64,000 nt of DNA from Cristatella mucedo (Eukaryota; Bryozoa; Phylactolaemata; Cristatellidae): contig WPIO01000089.1 of the NCBI GenBank assembly GCA_009760855.2, positions 795,501-859,500 of the forward strand. The letters run 5' to 3'. The notes beneath the pieces were generated by a model. That model made no database searches. It was given only the letters and a program-made list of their open reading frames with translations, and was not told where the DNA came from. This document shows positions 10,961-21,721 of the stretch, one piece after another. Made by a program: the position numbers and the translations under genes. Numbering within the stretch: the first letter of the stretch is position 1; each line of letters begins with the position of its first letter.

Positions 10961-11518
10961 TCAGCTATTGAGTGAAAAAAAAGCCCTGCCTTTTTTAAGC
11001 TTCCGGGTGTTAACTCGAAGGAAGCCTTTGAAATTGACTAGACCTGCATCAGACCCCGATTTCTTAAAAATGAAAACCGAAAACTCCTCTATAAGCAAGT
11101 TTAGATAGCCAGGAGGTCTGTACATCACAACAGTGAGAGGCATTGTCTTTGATGAGGACCTGATTGCAACTGATTCAAACGACGGCTCATGCAAAAAGCT
11201 GCCCATCTTATAGCCAAACGATTCACGAACAACAATTGCGACCCCACCACCAACCTTGTCAGAACACATGGACTGATAGAATGAGAACCCAGGTGGGATG
11301 GTCTCAGATATACAGCTACTGGAACAAGGCGTCACCCAAGTTTCGGTAAGTAGAAATGAATCTAGCTTCTCCAGGACCACCTGATCGCGGATAAGTGACC
11401 CCTTGGTTTTTAGCGAGCGGGCATTTAGTCGGAGGAATTTAAGAGGCTGTCCAATAGCTGAGCGACACCGACGAAGTGGCTTGTATTCAAGTCGGTGTGT
11501 AGCCGGCCCGGCAGACAC
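10961..11518 (-). pseudogene. LINE APE-type endonuclease domain, partial
   Basis: Motifs of the apurinic-like endonuclease are visible: LKFLRLNARSLKTKG, FLLTETWV and VGGGVAIVVRESF, then VVMYRPPG. This N-terminal domain nicks target DNA in CR1/L2-type LINEs. The frame drops out after about 185 codons, before the catalytic His region, so the element is dead. Confidence 0.8.
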
Positions 11519-11760
11519 GACCCCTCGAATTTGAATTGAACCTTAGTAACGGCAGCCGGTCGACGTTTCACAACATGATGAGGTACAGCAGGTGAGCTAC
11601 TACCGCAACGAGTGCTATTCAGCGCTTTAAACTTACGGGTCGTGGGTTTGATAGCTGAGCTGTTGATGGGGCGAACGCAGGATGCAGGGAGCTTGTCACT
11701 GACCGCCTGCCGAAGAAGGCCCGCCGGTAGGTATCGACTAATGGTGACATAGCATCTTAT

Positions 11761-13353
11761 AATAATAATAATAATAATATTGCACTTGATAAAGCGCCCT
11801 CAGAGAACTTAATCTCTTTCTAGGCGCTTTACATTTGCTGCAAAGTGATACGCAATAGAATAGTAAGTAAAATCATGCTTGAAAAACAAACAAAATGAAT
11901 AACATGGTTAGGGGTTACATGCACTGGGTCAGCATGCAAATGTGGTTAGTGGCAGCATGAACAGTGTCAGCACGCATAAGCACATCGAGGACGAATCACA
12001 AGGACCCACTAAATGCTGTCCTAAATAGGTATGTTTTTAAGTTTCTTTTAAATGTGGTCAGGTCAGGGGATGTTCTGATGCAGGTCGGGAGGGAGTTCCA
12101 GGCTGTGGGAGCATACGAGCTAAATGCACGGTCTCCAAAGGATTTAAGGTTTGTACGAGGTATTTCTAGACTGTTGGATTCCGAAAAGCGAGTGGTACGA
12201 TGCTTTGCCTGATGGGGTAGTATCTCTGAAAGATAGGCTGGAGCCATAGAATGAAGAGACCTAAAAGTGAGCGACAAAACCTTGAAGTCAATCCGTTGCT
12301 TGACTGGTAACCAGTGCAGGTCGGCGAGAAGTGGAGTAATGTGGCAACTGCGACGCTCACGGCAGACAAGCCTAGCTGCAGAGTTTTGCACCAGCTGCAA
12401 TCGCCTGATCGCACATGCTGGTAGGCCAGTAAGCAGTGAGTTGCAGAAGTCGAGACGAGATGTCACGAATGCATGGACCAACTTGGACGTGGTATCCTTA
12501 TCTAAACAAGCCCTAATTTTAGCAATGTTATGAAGCTGAAAATAGGCTGATTTGACTGTGGAGCTGATGTGGTCGTCTAACGAGAGGTCGCTTTGGAATA
12601 TGACACCTAGATTTCGAGCTGATGCAACTGGAGATATGCTGGCAGAGCCAATTTTGAAAGTCAGCCTTTCCAATTTCTGAATAACACTAGGTTTGCCCAT
12701 AACTAGTAAGTTAGTTTTATCATCGTTTAGTTTTAGAAAATTTGCTGCCATCCATGATCGGATGTCATCAATGCATGCAGCAAGTGAGTTGAGAGAATTT
12801 GAGGTGCTCGAAGGCTGGGAGGGATCAAAGCAAAGGTACAACTGAGTGTCATCCGCATAGAAGTGAAAGCCTAGATTGTGCTTGGCAATCACATCAGCGA
12901 GAGGGAGAGTATAGACGGTGAAAAGGACCGGACCTAGCACAGAGTCCTGAGGTACTCCATATTTTAGAGGTACTTCAGATGATCTTTGTCCATTCACATC
13001 AACACTCTGGAGTCTCCCACTGAGATAGGACCTGAACCACTGCAGAGCAGTGCCAGTGATGCCCAGGCGAGATGAGAGGCGCTCTAGAAGTACTTTGTGA
13101 TCGATGGTATCAAAAGCTGCCGAAAGATCGAGCAAAACAAGAAGAGACACTCTACCCATGTCTGCATTCCTAAGTAGGTCGTTGTATACCCGAAGCAATG
13201 CTGACTCTGTGGAGTGATTAGCTCTAAAGCCAGACTGGAACTTACTAGCAAGGTGTGAGGTTTCGATATACGAGTTCAGCTGGTCTGCCGCGACCCGTTC
13301 CAGTGTCTTTGATAGGAATGGTAGAAGGGAGACTGGGCGGTAGTTGCTTAAGT
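11761..13353 (-). mobile_element. young 5'-truncated CR1/L2-like LINE with target-site duplication
   Basis: This 1,593-bp insertion is flanked by tcttat (11755-11760 and 13354-13359). On the minus strand it starts inside the RT ([20 protein letters not shown]) and ends with a hairpin tail and (ATT)n. The uninterrupted site exists in copy C at 15805-15810, where agcatcttat runs straight into gctaagcaag. The insertion is therefore younger than the B/C duplication. Confidence 0.95.
11996..13198 (-). CDS. LINE reverse transcriptase ORF, 5'-truncated but open
   Basis: There are 400 codons with no stop, and the open frame continues upstream towards the insertion edge. RT motifs in order: [43 protein letters not shown] (catalytic YADD intact), FLKLNDDKTNLLVMG and NLGVIFQSDLSLDDH, then the C-terminal RLVCRERRSCHITPLL and LHWLPVKQRIDFKVL. 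In the intact family this enzyme reverse-transcribes LINE RNA at a nicked target. The endonuclease part is missing here, so this copy cannot act alone. The listed start is not a true initiation codon. Confidence 0.85.
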   Translation of the reverse strand: MLRVYNDLLRNADMGRVSLLVLLDLSAAFDTIDHKVLLERLSSRLGITGTALQWFRSYLSGRLQSVDVNGQRSSEVPLKYGVPQDSVLGPVLFTVYTLPLADVIAKHNLGFHFYADDTQLYLCFDPSQPSSTSNSLNSLAACIDDIRSWMAANFLKLNDDKTNLLVMGKPSVIQKLERLTFKIGSASISPVASARNLGVIFQSDLSLDDHISSTVKSAYFQLHNIAKIRACLDKDTTSKLVHAFVTSRLDFCNSLLTGLPACAIRRLQLVQNSAARLVCRERRSCHITPLLADLHWLPVKQRIDFKVLSLTFRSLHSMAPAYLSEILPHQAKHRTTRFSESNSLEIPRTNLKSFGDRAFSSYAPTAWNSLPTCIRTSPDLTTFKRNLKTYLFRTAFSGSL

Positions 13354-14828
13354 TCTTATGCTAAGCAAGTCCTGCTTTGTGTAGCATATCCGAGGACAGC
13401 TCATAAATAGTCACAGCAAAGATAGCAGCGGAATACCCGAAGGTATCACGGAGAAATCAGGTAAAGGTCTGCACCATGCTAGGAGTCACCCGAGGCCTCT
13501 CTCTAGTGCGGGGAGGAATGGTCAACTGGTTAGTGGTAACAAGCACTGAGTCATCATGCAAATATGGTTAGTGGTAACATGCAGTGTCTGCAAGAATAAG
13601 CACAAAAAATACGAATCACACGGCTCCAGCAAATATGCTGTGAGAAACAGGTGCACGTTTGTGTTTCGCCATAAGAGAACTAGATCTTTTTAAAGGCACT
13701 TACATATATGCAGTAAAAAAAAGTACGTCAATCGGTCAGTCATAAGCACAAATAAGCACACACGGGACAATTTACACGGACTCAGCAAATGCCATAAACA
13801 ACATGTGGGTTCTTAGCTTATTTTTCAAATCTAGTCAAATCAGGCGATCAAGTCACGACGTCCACCGGGAGCAAGGAGCATACGGAACTGAGGGTACGGT
13901 CTCCAAAGGATCTCATGTTGGTTTGAGGCACAGCTAAACGACACGAGTCAGGCAAGCTGGAGGTATGATGCCTAGCCTGATAGGGGAGCAACTTGGAGAA
14001 TGGGTAGGCAGCTCAAGCGTGAGGATGCAGAGGCCTAAAAGTGAGTGGCAGTCTTAAAGTCGATACTCACTCTGTGCTTGACACGGAGCCAGTGCAGGTC
14101 GGTGGGAAATAGTGTAAATGTGGCAACTGTGGACGTTCACGACAGAAAAGCCGGACTGCCGAGTTTTGCTCCAACTGTAGGAGTCTGATCACACAGACCC
14201 CTAAGACGTGTGTAGTGAGTCTCACAGAAGTGAAGACGGGATGGCACGAATTCACGGACCAGTTTGGCTGTGGTATCCCTGTCTAAGCAGGCCCGAATGT
14301 GTGCAGTGTCACACAGCTGCTAGTACGCCAAGTTGACTGGAAGTGGCAATCTTCAAGTTAAAAGTCACTCTGCAGCTGGACACCCAGATGGCTTGCTGAT
14401 GCTATAGGAGATGTGCTAGCCAAGCTCGTATGGAAGGTTATATTTTCCAGTTTTCAAGTCACACCACCAAGTTTGCCCATAACTTGCGAGCTCGTGTAAT
14501 CTTCATTCAATTTCAGAAAGTTTGCTGCCACCCCAGAGGGAAAGTCAGCACTGCATGCAGCAGAGGAGTAGACATAATTCGACGTGCTGCAAGGCAGGGA
14601 GGGTTCAAAGCACAGGTACAGCTGCATGAAACATGAATCATCAGCATAAAAAATAAAGACTCGAATAATGCCCACGATGCTCACAGAAGGAGGAACGGCT
14701 CAGATGTGTGGCCATTTAAGCAGAGCCAGCAGACGATGGTCGAGGTACTGCACACTGCCCAAGTACTACTAGTCCGAGTGGTGCACGGGTACAGCACTCC
14801 AAGCAGACCATGATGCATGGCAAAGCAA

Positions 14829-14831
<3 letters not shown>

Positions 14832-14889
<58 letters not shown>
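14832..14889. repeat. (GA)n tract beside the donor of the copy-B WHEP exon
   Basis: About 58 bp of GA, the longest of the three paralogous tracts. Sense to the gene it is (CT)n shortly after the 5' splice site. Confidence 0.9.
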
Positions 14890-14891
<2 letters not shown>

Positions 14892-14904
14892 CACATTTTC
14901 CTAC

Positions 14905-15168
14905 CTTGTCAGCTTTGGATGCCTTTAGATTGCGAACGGCATCCCCTTGAGCTACAATCTTGGCGTTGAGAGCAGCCAAGCCTGGCTGCTGCTGCTCTGC
15001 CGGAGCTGCAGCCTTCGACGGAGTTGCAGCAGCAGTGGTGGCGGTTGGAGCAGCAGCAACAGCTGGAGCAGCAGCAGCTGCCGGCGCTGGCTTCCAGTCG
15101 TCTCCGGTGGCAGCCTTGTACTGCACCTTCAGAGCCAGCAGTTCTTTCACTGCAGCCTCGACCGTCGC
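14905..15168 (-). CDS. EPRS: EPRS exon e17: WHEP half-repeats, copy B
   Basis: The exon has 264 nt, phase 0 to phase 0, with a cag acceptor and gtagga donor. Its protein is the same as exon e18 by eye and differs from e16 at one linker residue (Thr for Ala in the PTATTAAATP/PTAATAAATP stretch). It completes the WHEP begun by e16 and starts the one finished by e18. The near identity of three exons and their flanks points to recent tandem duplication, gene conversion, or an assembly that kept two haplotypes. Confidence 0.9.
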
Positions 15169-16104
15169 CTGAAGCGAAGGTGGGTGTAAGGACGATGCAG
15201 GCATGCGCCACTCTCACTATCCGGCCGAGCATGATGAGCACGGGAAACGTACGAGGGCAGTCACTCGGGCATTGGAGGTGCCGGAACAGCAGTGAAAAGA
15301 GCGTCACTCAGGAGTACACAGGCGTCGGAAACGTCAAACGAAAAACCGGCAATAGCTGAGACTCGAAGGGTTACGCTCAAACAAAGGGTGTGTGCACGCA
15401 CAGGAAAATCGCACGGAGATGACAGGATAACCTCGACTCGTGAAGCAGACGTGCCAACTGAGTTTAACTACTGTAACTAGGAATAGGCTGTGCTGCCGAA
15501 AAAGACATTTAATCTGCATAGTAGGCGTTGAATATTGCCGATAGGTTGTTCGTTAAGTTTTACAATTTTGAACTACAAATTTGAATTGGACCTTAGCAAC
15601 GGCAGCCGGTCGACGTTTCACAACATGATGAGGTACAGCAGGTGAGCTACTACCGCAACGAGTGCTATTCAGTGCTTTAAACTTACGGGTCGTGGGTTTG
15701 ATAGCTGAGCTGTTGATGGGGCGAACGCAGGATGCAGGGAGCTTGTCACTGACCGCCTGCCGAAGAAGGCCCGCCGGTAGGTATCGACTAATGGTGACAT
15801 AGCATCTTATGCTAAGCAAGTCCTGCTTTGTGTAGCATATCCGAGGACAGCTCATAAATAGTCACAGCGAAGATAGCAGCGGAATACCCGAAGGTATCAC
15901 GGAGAAATCAGGTAAAGGTCTGCACCATGCTAGGAGTCACCCGAGGCCTCTCGCTAGTGCGGGGAGGAATGGTCAAATGGTTAGTGGTAACAAGCACTGA
16001 GTCATCATGCAAATATGGTTAGTGGTAACATGCAGTGTCTGCACGAATAAGCACAAAAAATACGAATCACACGGCTCCAGCAAACATGCTGTGAGAAACA
16101 GGTG

Positions 16105-16848
16105 CATTTTTAGCTGTTTTTTAAATGTCGTCAAGTCAGGGGATGTGATGTCAGTCAGAGGTAAGTTTCAGGCTTTGGGAGCATACGAACTGAAGGCACT
16201 GTCACCAAAGGATTTGACATTGGTTTGAGGCACAGCTAAACGACTTAAGTCAGTCGAGTGGGTGGTAAGGAACCCCGCAAGATAAGGGAGTAGTTCAGAC
16301 AGGCTAGAGCCAGATAATGATATGACCTAAAAGTAAGTGACAGAACCTTGAAGTCGATACGTTGCTTGATTAGGAGCCTGTGCAGGTCGGCGAAAAGTGG
16401 TGTGCCGTGGCAACGACACACCAGTGTGTGTGCTCACGACAGACAAGTCTAGCTGCAGAGTTTTAGACCAACTAACTGTAAGTGCCTGATTGCACTGGCC
16501 GGTAGACCAGCAAGCAAAGTTACAAAAGTCGAGATGGAATGTCACAAATGCAAGAGCCAATTTGGATTGCAAGTTTTGAGTAAGCGTTGCAACGTGTTCC
16601 GGCACCAGCAGAACAATAGATGAACCGAGTCTGATAATGCAACAACAAAGAAAGATAGCTACTTGACAGCTCTAAGATTTTTACTGTAGAGATAGACAGA
16701 TGAACAGAGTGACACATAGACAGAGATGTGAGCTACACCTACATCTGAATGAAGAATCAGCAGAATTGACTCAGAAGAGATGCAGGCAGCCTAGCATATG
16801 GCTGAGCATGTACAACCAGTATAACGATTGCAATGATAATAATCTGAC
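16105..16848 (-). mobile_element. decayed LINE fragment present only in copy C
   Basis: The antisense sequence (for example 'gtcaagtcaggggatg', 'ggctttgggagcatacgaac') matches the 3' half of the LINE family at low identity. Copy B jumps from 'gaaacaggtgca' directly to 'cgtttgtgtttcgcc', so B has either lost this block or never had it. Confidence 0.6.
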
Positions 16849-17106
16849 GTTTGTATTTCGCCATAACAGAACTAGATCTTTTTAAGGCACTTACATATAT
16901 GCAGTAAAGAAAGCACGTCAATCGGTCAGTCATAGGCACGAATAAGCACACATGGGACAATTTACACGGACTCAGCAAATGCCACAAAGAGCATGCAGAT
17001 TCTTAGCTTATTTTTTAAATCTAGTCAAGTCAAGCGATCAAGTCGTGACGTCCGCCGGGAGCAAGGAGCATATGGAACTGAGGGTAAGGTCTCCAAAAGA
17101 TCTCAT

Positions 17107-17250
17107 AATATAACAACATAATTCATTCAAATAGCACCCCAAGAGAACTTAATCTTTATTCAGGCGCTTCACATATGCCTCGGGGCTTGAGCCCACGACC
17201 TCAGCCAGACCTTGGTCGGGGCTAGCACCTTAACCGCTAGACCAAACCAG
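17107..17250 (-). mobile_element. tRNA-derived SINE (family 1), inserted in copy C
   Basis: The reverse complement of the family-1 SINE: tail gcaccccaagagaacttaat, then caggcgcttcac, and the tRNA head ending in ccgctagaccaaaccagc. Flanking repeats ctcat at 17102-17106 and 17251-17255. Copies A and B have the uninterrupted site (ggatctcatgttggtttgag). Confidence 0.9.
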
Positions 17251-18167
17251 CTCATGTTGGTTTGAGGCACAGCTAAACGACACGAGTCAGGCAAGCTGGC
17301 GATATGATGCCTAGCCTGACAGGGAAGCAGCTTGAATAGGTAGGCTCGAGTGTGAGGATGCAGAGGCCTAAAAGTGAGTGGCACAATCTTAAAGTCAATA
17401 CTCACTCTGTGCTTGACACGGAGCCAGTGCAGGTCGGTGGGAAGTGGTGTAAATGTGGCAACTGTGGACGTTCACGACAGAAAAGCCGGACTGCCGAGTT
17501 TTGCTCCAACTGTAGGAGTCTGATCACACAGACCCCTAAGACATGTGTAGTGAGAGTCTCACAGAAGTTCAGATGGGATGTCACAAACGCATGGACCAGT
17601 TTGGCTGTGGTATCCCTGCCTAAGCAGGCCCGAATGTGTGCAGTGTCACACAGCTGCTAGTACGCCAAGTTGACTGTGGAAGTGGCAATCTTCAAGTTAA
17701 AAGTCACTCTGCAGCTGGACACCCAGATGGCTTGCTGATGCTATAGGAGATGTGCTAGCCAAGCTCGTATGGAAGGTTATATTTTCCAGTTTTCAAGTCA
17801 CACCACCAAGTTTGCCCATAACTTGCGAGCTCGTGTAATCTTCATTCAATTTCAGAAAGTTTGCTGCCACCCCAGAGGGAAAGTCAGCACTGCATGCAGC
17901 AGAGGAGTAGACATAATTCGACGTGCTGCAAGGCAGGGAGGGTTCAAAGCACAGGTACAGCTGCATGAAACATGAATCGTCCGCATAAAAATTAAAGACT
18001 CGAATAATGCCCACGATGCTCACAGAAGGAGGAGCGGCTCAGATGTGTGGCCATTTAAGTGGAGCCAGCAGACGATGGTCGAGGTACTGCACACTGCCCA
18101 AGTACTACTAGTCCGAGTGGTGCACGGGTACAGCACTCCAAGCAGACCATGATGCATGGCAAAGCAA

Positions 18168-18170
<3 letters not shown>

Positions 18171-18207
<37 letters not shown>
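18171..18207. repeat. (GA)n tract beside the donor of the copy-C WHEP exon
   Basis: About 36 bp of GA, the shortest of the three paralogous tracts. Confidence 0.9.
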
Positions 18208-18208
<1 letters not shown>

Positions 18209-18221
18209 CACATTTTCCTAC

Positions 18222-18485
18222 CTTGTCAGCTTTGGATGCCTTTAGATTGCGAACGGCATCCCCTTGAGCTACAATCTTGGCGTTGAGAGCAGCCAAGCCT
18301 GGCTGCTGCTGCTCTGCCGGAGCTGCCGCCTTCGACGGAGTTGCAGCAGCAGTGGCGGCGGTTGGAGCAGCAGCAACAGCTGGAGCAGCAGCAGCTGCCG
18401 GCGCTGGCTTCCAGTCGTCTCCGGTGGCAGCCTTGTACTGCACCTTCAGAGCCAGCAGTTCTTTCACTGCAGCCTCGACCGTCGC
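18222..18485 (-). CDS. EPRS: EPRS exon e16: WHEP half-repeats, copy C
   Basis: This 264-nt exon, phase 0 at both ends, encodes the second WHEP half (ATVEAAVKELLALKVQYK), an Ala/Pro/Gln linker and the next first half (AKIVAQGDAVRNLKASKADK). It joins in frame to e15, whose last residues KASKADK form the first half of the same domain. WHEP helices are rich in Lys and Arg and contact tRNA or mRNA. It is slightly diverged from e17 and e18, which are closer to each other. Confidence 0.93.
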
Positions 18486-19320
18486 CTGAAGCGAAGGTGG
18501 GTGTAAGGACGATGCAGGCATGCGCCACTCTCACTATCCGGCCGAGCATGATGAGCACGGGAAACGTGCGAGGGCGGTCACTCGGGCATTGGAGGTGGCA
18601 CTCAGGAGTACACAGGCGTCAGAAACGTCAAACGAAAAACCGGCAATAGCTGAGACTCGAAGGGTTATGCTCAAACAAAGGGTGTGTGCACGCACAGGAA
18701 AATCGCATGGAGATGACAGGATAACCTCGACTCGTGAAGCAGACGTGCCAAATGAGTTTGACTACTGTAACTAGGAATAGGCTGTGCTGCCGAAAAAGAC
18801 ATTTAATCTGCACAGTAGGCGTTGAATATTGCCGATAAGTTGTTCGTTAAGTTCTACAAATTGAGTCAGGTGCCTCCTTTGCTTAAGGTTTGCGATGGCT
18901 GATCGGCAGCTGCAGAGCAAACGGTTATGCTTTGAACGAGTCATGGAAACTCTCCAGATATACATGCACTTGTCTTTGTAGCTTTGAGCAATTACCCGAG
19001 GCACACGCAATGGATTGTATGCCCAGTATAACTTACTCCCATTAGTATAGGATATTCAATGTTTCAAATTTGCAGGAAAACTTGGACTATGCACCAGGCA
19101 CGGCTTCCACGGGGTGCCACCATTACGAAACAAGAGCATCCTTCCTATCCGGCTTCGGCCGGCCGAAGCCGGGCACGGCACACTGGTACACACTTGCCAA
19201 CACTTCTGCCAAACTTGCTTTCGCTTGCAAAGACAGCAAAGCTGGCAACCGCCCAACGTCGATTCGACCTTGCCACACTTTCATCACTCGCCCTCTAGCG
19301 AATCGCTCTCTGCGCCCGAT

Positions 19321-19455
19321 CGAACAGGCTCATTCATATAGCAGCAGCAGAGCCTCATCGGCTATCACAGCGCTTGCAATAGGCAATACAGGATCGCCCG
19401 CTGGAGGTCTCGAACCCACGACCTCTAGCCATGAAGAGGGAGCACCTTGCACCAG
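19321..19455 (-). mobile_element. tRNA-derived SINE (family 2), diverged
   Basis: The antisense B-box tcgaacccacgacctc and the 'gcttgcaataggcaatacaggatcgcccgc' region (quoted in part: caatacaggatcgcccgc) match the family-2 SINEs at 56541-56708 and 57790-57969. It lies in the e15-e16 intron. Confidence 0.75.
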
Positions 19456-19527
19456 ATGCTAAGAGGGGGGAGGGAGGCAGAGCAGAGCAGAAAGGAAGTG
19501 GCTGAGCGCAGAGCTGCCGTGACCAAC

Positions 19528-19797
19528 CTTGTCAGCTTTGGAGGCCTTCAAATCACGTACAACGTTGCCCTGCTCTTCAATCTTGCTGCTCAAAGTCGAG
19601 CCGGAAGACGGCAGTGAGGACAGGACAGCGGTGGCGGCCGTCGGTTTAATCGGCTCAGCAACGCTAGGCGAAGCAGCATTGGTCACAGCTGCTGTACCGG
19701 GGGCGGAGGCAGCCGGCGGCTTCCATTCGTTGCCCGTGGCCGTTTTGTAGTCTGCTTTCAGCGAAAGCAGTCCCTTCACAGCGGTATCGATCTCGTC
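19528..19797 (-). CDS. EPRS: EPRS exon e15: WHEP half-repeats with Ala/Ser/Thr linker
   Basis: A 270-nt, 90-aa exon, phase 0 to phase 0. It begins DEIDTAVKGLLSLKADYK and TGNEWKP, the second half of the first WHEP, and closes with SSKIEEQGNVVRDLKASKADK (given here as KIEEQGNVVRDLK and ASKADK). The linker is low complexity and probably flexible. The donor is gttggt. It shares architecture with e16-e18 but is clearly diverged, so this duplication is older. A decayed LINE fragment begins about 25 bp upstream of its acceptor. Confidence 0.95.
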
Positions 19798-19822
19798 CTA
19801 CGAGAAAATAAAAAGGTCTCTG

Positions 19823-19950
19823 CCAGAAGACCAGCAAGCAGTAACACAAGTCGTCGAAAAAAGATGTCCCAAATGTGATGACCAACTTGGATATGGTATC
19901 TTGGTCATAGCACGCCCGAATTTCTACAATGTTACATAGCTGAAAGCTCT
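19823..19950 (-). mobile_element. LINE fragment next to the e15 acceptor
   Basis: Sequence such as 'gaccaacttggatatggtatc' (part: accaacttggatatggt) and 'aatgttacatagctgaaagc' aligns with the RT C-terminal region of the LINE at 12420-12545. It occupies the upstream intron within about 25-150 bp of the splice acceptor. Confidence 0.7.
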
Positions 19951-19954
19951 GGCA

Positions 19955-21500
19955 GCGCACCGGATCAGTGCCAGGACTGTCACCTAATTGCTAGTCCAGC
20001 CTTGTGACCCACCAACAAGACACTAACCATAATCATCGAACGAAAGAAGCTCTCAGTCGCCATGGCTGGAATCAAAGCCTACTTACTATCCGACTAGCTC
20101 GGCATCAGCGTCGACAGTTGCCCAATGAGACGTTTGACAACGCTTGCAAGAGACTTGAGACACACTATACCAGACTGCGACTACCCGAAAGCCAATGACA
20201 TCTGCGTATATGCTGGGGATGGTTGCTCGACAGAGACCCTTACGCTCTCGGCGGCAGTAGCAAGTAGTCGGTCGCCAGTATGATGAAACCTACCAACAAC
20301 TCAAGCTAGTTTGCAGCCATGTCCCGAGAATTGCCGCGCCGAGCCCGAAGTCGAACAGCAGAGCTCAGGGCACCCATCACCGGCAAGATTCTGCCCCTGG
20401 GGAAAGGGGCCTGAGATCAGAGCTCCGGCGCCAGGCAGTCGATGCAGAATTCCTGGGATCGCCCAGACACACAAGGCTGCTCACCGTGCAGCAGATTATA
20501 TATGAGCAGCGAGTCAAGTCAAACGCCTTCTCAGACGATCTTCGAGTCTTGGCTTGACACGATTTCCTGGCAGTGTCACCTCGGTCTGCCAGAGACCCCG
20601 ACGAGAGAGCTGGGGGGGGGGAGGCGGCACTTGGAGAATGGAAATTCAGTTTAAAACAGATACAGGGTGCACTGTCCGAATCATCTCAATGCTTGCCACA
20701 TCCCAAAAAAAGAAAGAAAAAGCTGCCAAGCCCGGCGTGTCTCGGCGGTCAACCAAGCAGCGCCACGCTCCCGGATCGCACCCAAGCCAGCCAGCCCCCT
20801 CGCATGTGTGCTCTGCCACTATAGAAGTCTGCTTCTGTAACGGTCACGGCCATATTTTAAGATTGTCGACATATTACACTGACACACTTCCTGGCGATAA
20901 GGCGCAGATCTAGGGAGCATCAGTGGCCACTTGCACTCCCAGAAAAAATCGAGATGAGTACTTGGATGTGACGAGACAAACAGCTGCCGCTCTGCCTGGT
21001 ACTCACATGATCCATCTCCTTCCCAACGGCAAGGGTACCACGCGCACTCCTAGCAGACATCAAGCATGCCTCAGGCCGTGAGTAAAGGAAAAGCTGGCGG
21101 AGACGAAACGAGATAGTTTCAAGCAGATGACAACGAATAAGCTTGCAAGTACTATAATGCCTCGTGCTTTACGCAAGGCCTTCGGGACGTTAGTTCGAGC
21201 CCCCATCGTTTTCTTCAAACAAACGACAACGCAGAGAAAGAGCTAATCGGGATGATAACGATACGTTTCACTTTACACGACCTTTATCATTATTCGGCTG
21301 CTCAGCGCTTCACTTCGCATGAGTGAGCCACACCCAACTTGTAACACAGATGTAACACACACCCTCTCCAAGCGCATGCGCTGGAGCCTCGCCAGGCCCG
21401 GTGGGCTGCCTGCTTGCTTTAAAATACAGATCGGTTTACGGCCACGGGTCTGCTCGAAGCTTGCCACAGGGCGGAGACTATCACTAGACACGGCCACAGC
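19955..21500. other. EPRS: e14-e15 intron, unassigned
   Basis: There is no recognisable repeat family or exon. A G run occurs near 20612. A CT-rich tract follows at about 21507-21555, immediately before the e14 donor region on the plus strand. Confidence 0.4.
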
Positions 21501-21565
21501 AACAACTCCCTCTCCCTCTCTCTCACTCTCTCTCTCTCTCTTTCTCTCTCTCTCTGAGTACATAC

Positions 21566-21721
21566 CTTAGATGCTTTTTTGGCCTTGAGGTCTCTGACGA
21601 GGTTACCTTGCGCCGCGATGCGCTGGTCGAGCGAGGCTGCTGGGTCCGCAGGCACACCGGAAGTTGCCACGGGCTTGGTGGCAGCAGCGCTGCTGCCACC
21701 AGATTCCTTGCCTGCAGCAGC
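21566..21721 (-). CDS. EPRS: EPRS exon e14: linker and first half of WHEP 1
   Basis: The exon has 52 codons, phase 0 to phase 0. A Gly/Ser/Ala-rich linker leads into SLDQRIAAQGNLVRDLKAKK and ASK, the first helix and turn of the first WHEP, with the typical QGxxVRxLKAxKA signature. Human EPRS reads VAVQGDVVRELKAKKAPK at this point. It separates the GluRS body from the linker repeats. Confidence 0.95.

Larger units (their letters stand above)
8765..13500 (-). mobile_element. CR1/L2-like LINE, near full length but decayed, with nested SINE and nested younger LINE
   Basis: On the minus strand, from high to low coordinates: a 5' coding segment (about 13500-13360 and 11754-11521), an APE endonuclease, a reverse transcriptase with palm motif, a C-terminal region, and a 3' hairpin tail near 8770-8815 followed by a (GTAT)n-like tail. 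The frame is broken in several places. The element is interrupted by a SINE (9614-9764) and by a 5'-truncated LINE of a related subfamily (11761-13353). It lies in the large intron between synthetase exons e17 and e18. Confidence 0.75.
11521..15567. repeat. segmental duplication copy B (with later LINE insertion)
   Basis: 11521-11760 plus 13354-15567 match 15575-18863 (copy C) almost base for base, apart from the LINE at 11761-13353 present only in B, the SINE at 17107-17250 present only in C, and about 745 bp (16105-16848) present only in C. The left boundary falls inside the decayed LINE, so the duplicated unit carries LINE 5' sequence plus a WHEP exon. Confidence 0.85.
15575..18863. repeat. 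segmental duplication copy C
   Basis: This is the paralogue of copy B. It keeps the empty site of the LINE insertion (15805-15810), contains 745 bp of extra decayed LINE sequence (16105-16848), and has its own SINE (17107-17250). Open frames such as 15553-15855 (minus) are the LINE 5' coding segment, also present at 11521-11754. Confidence 0.85.
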
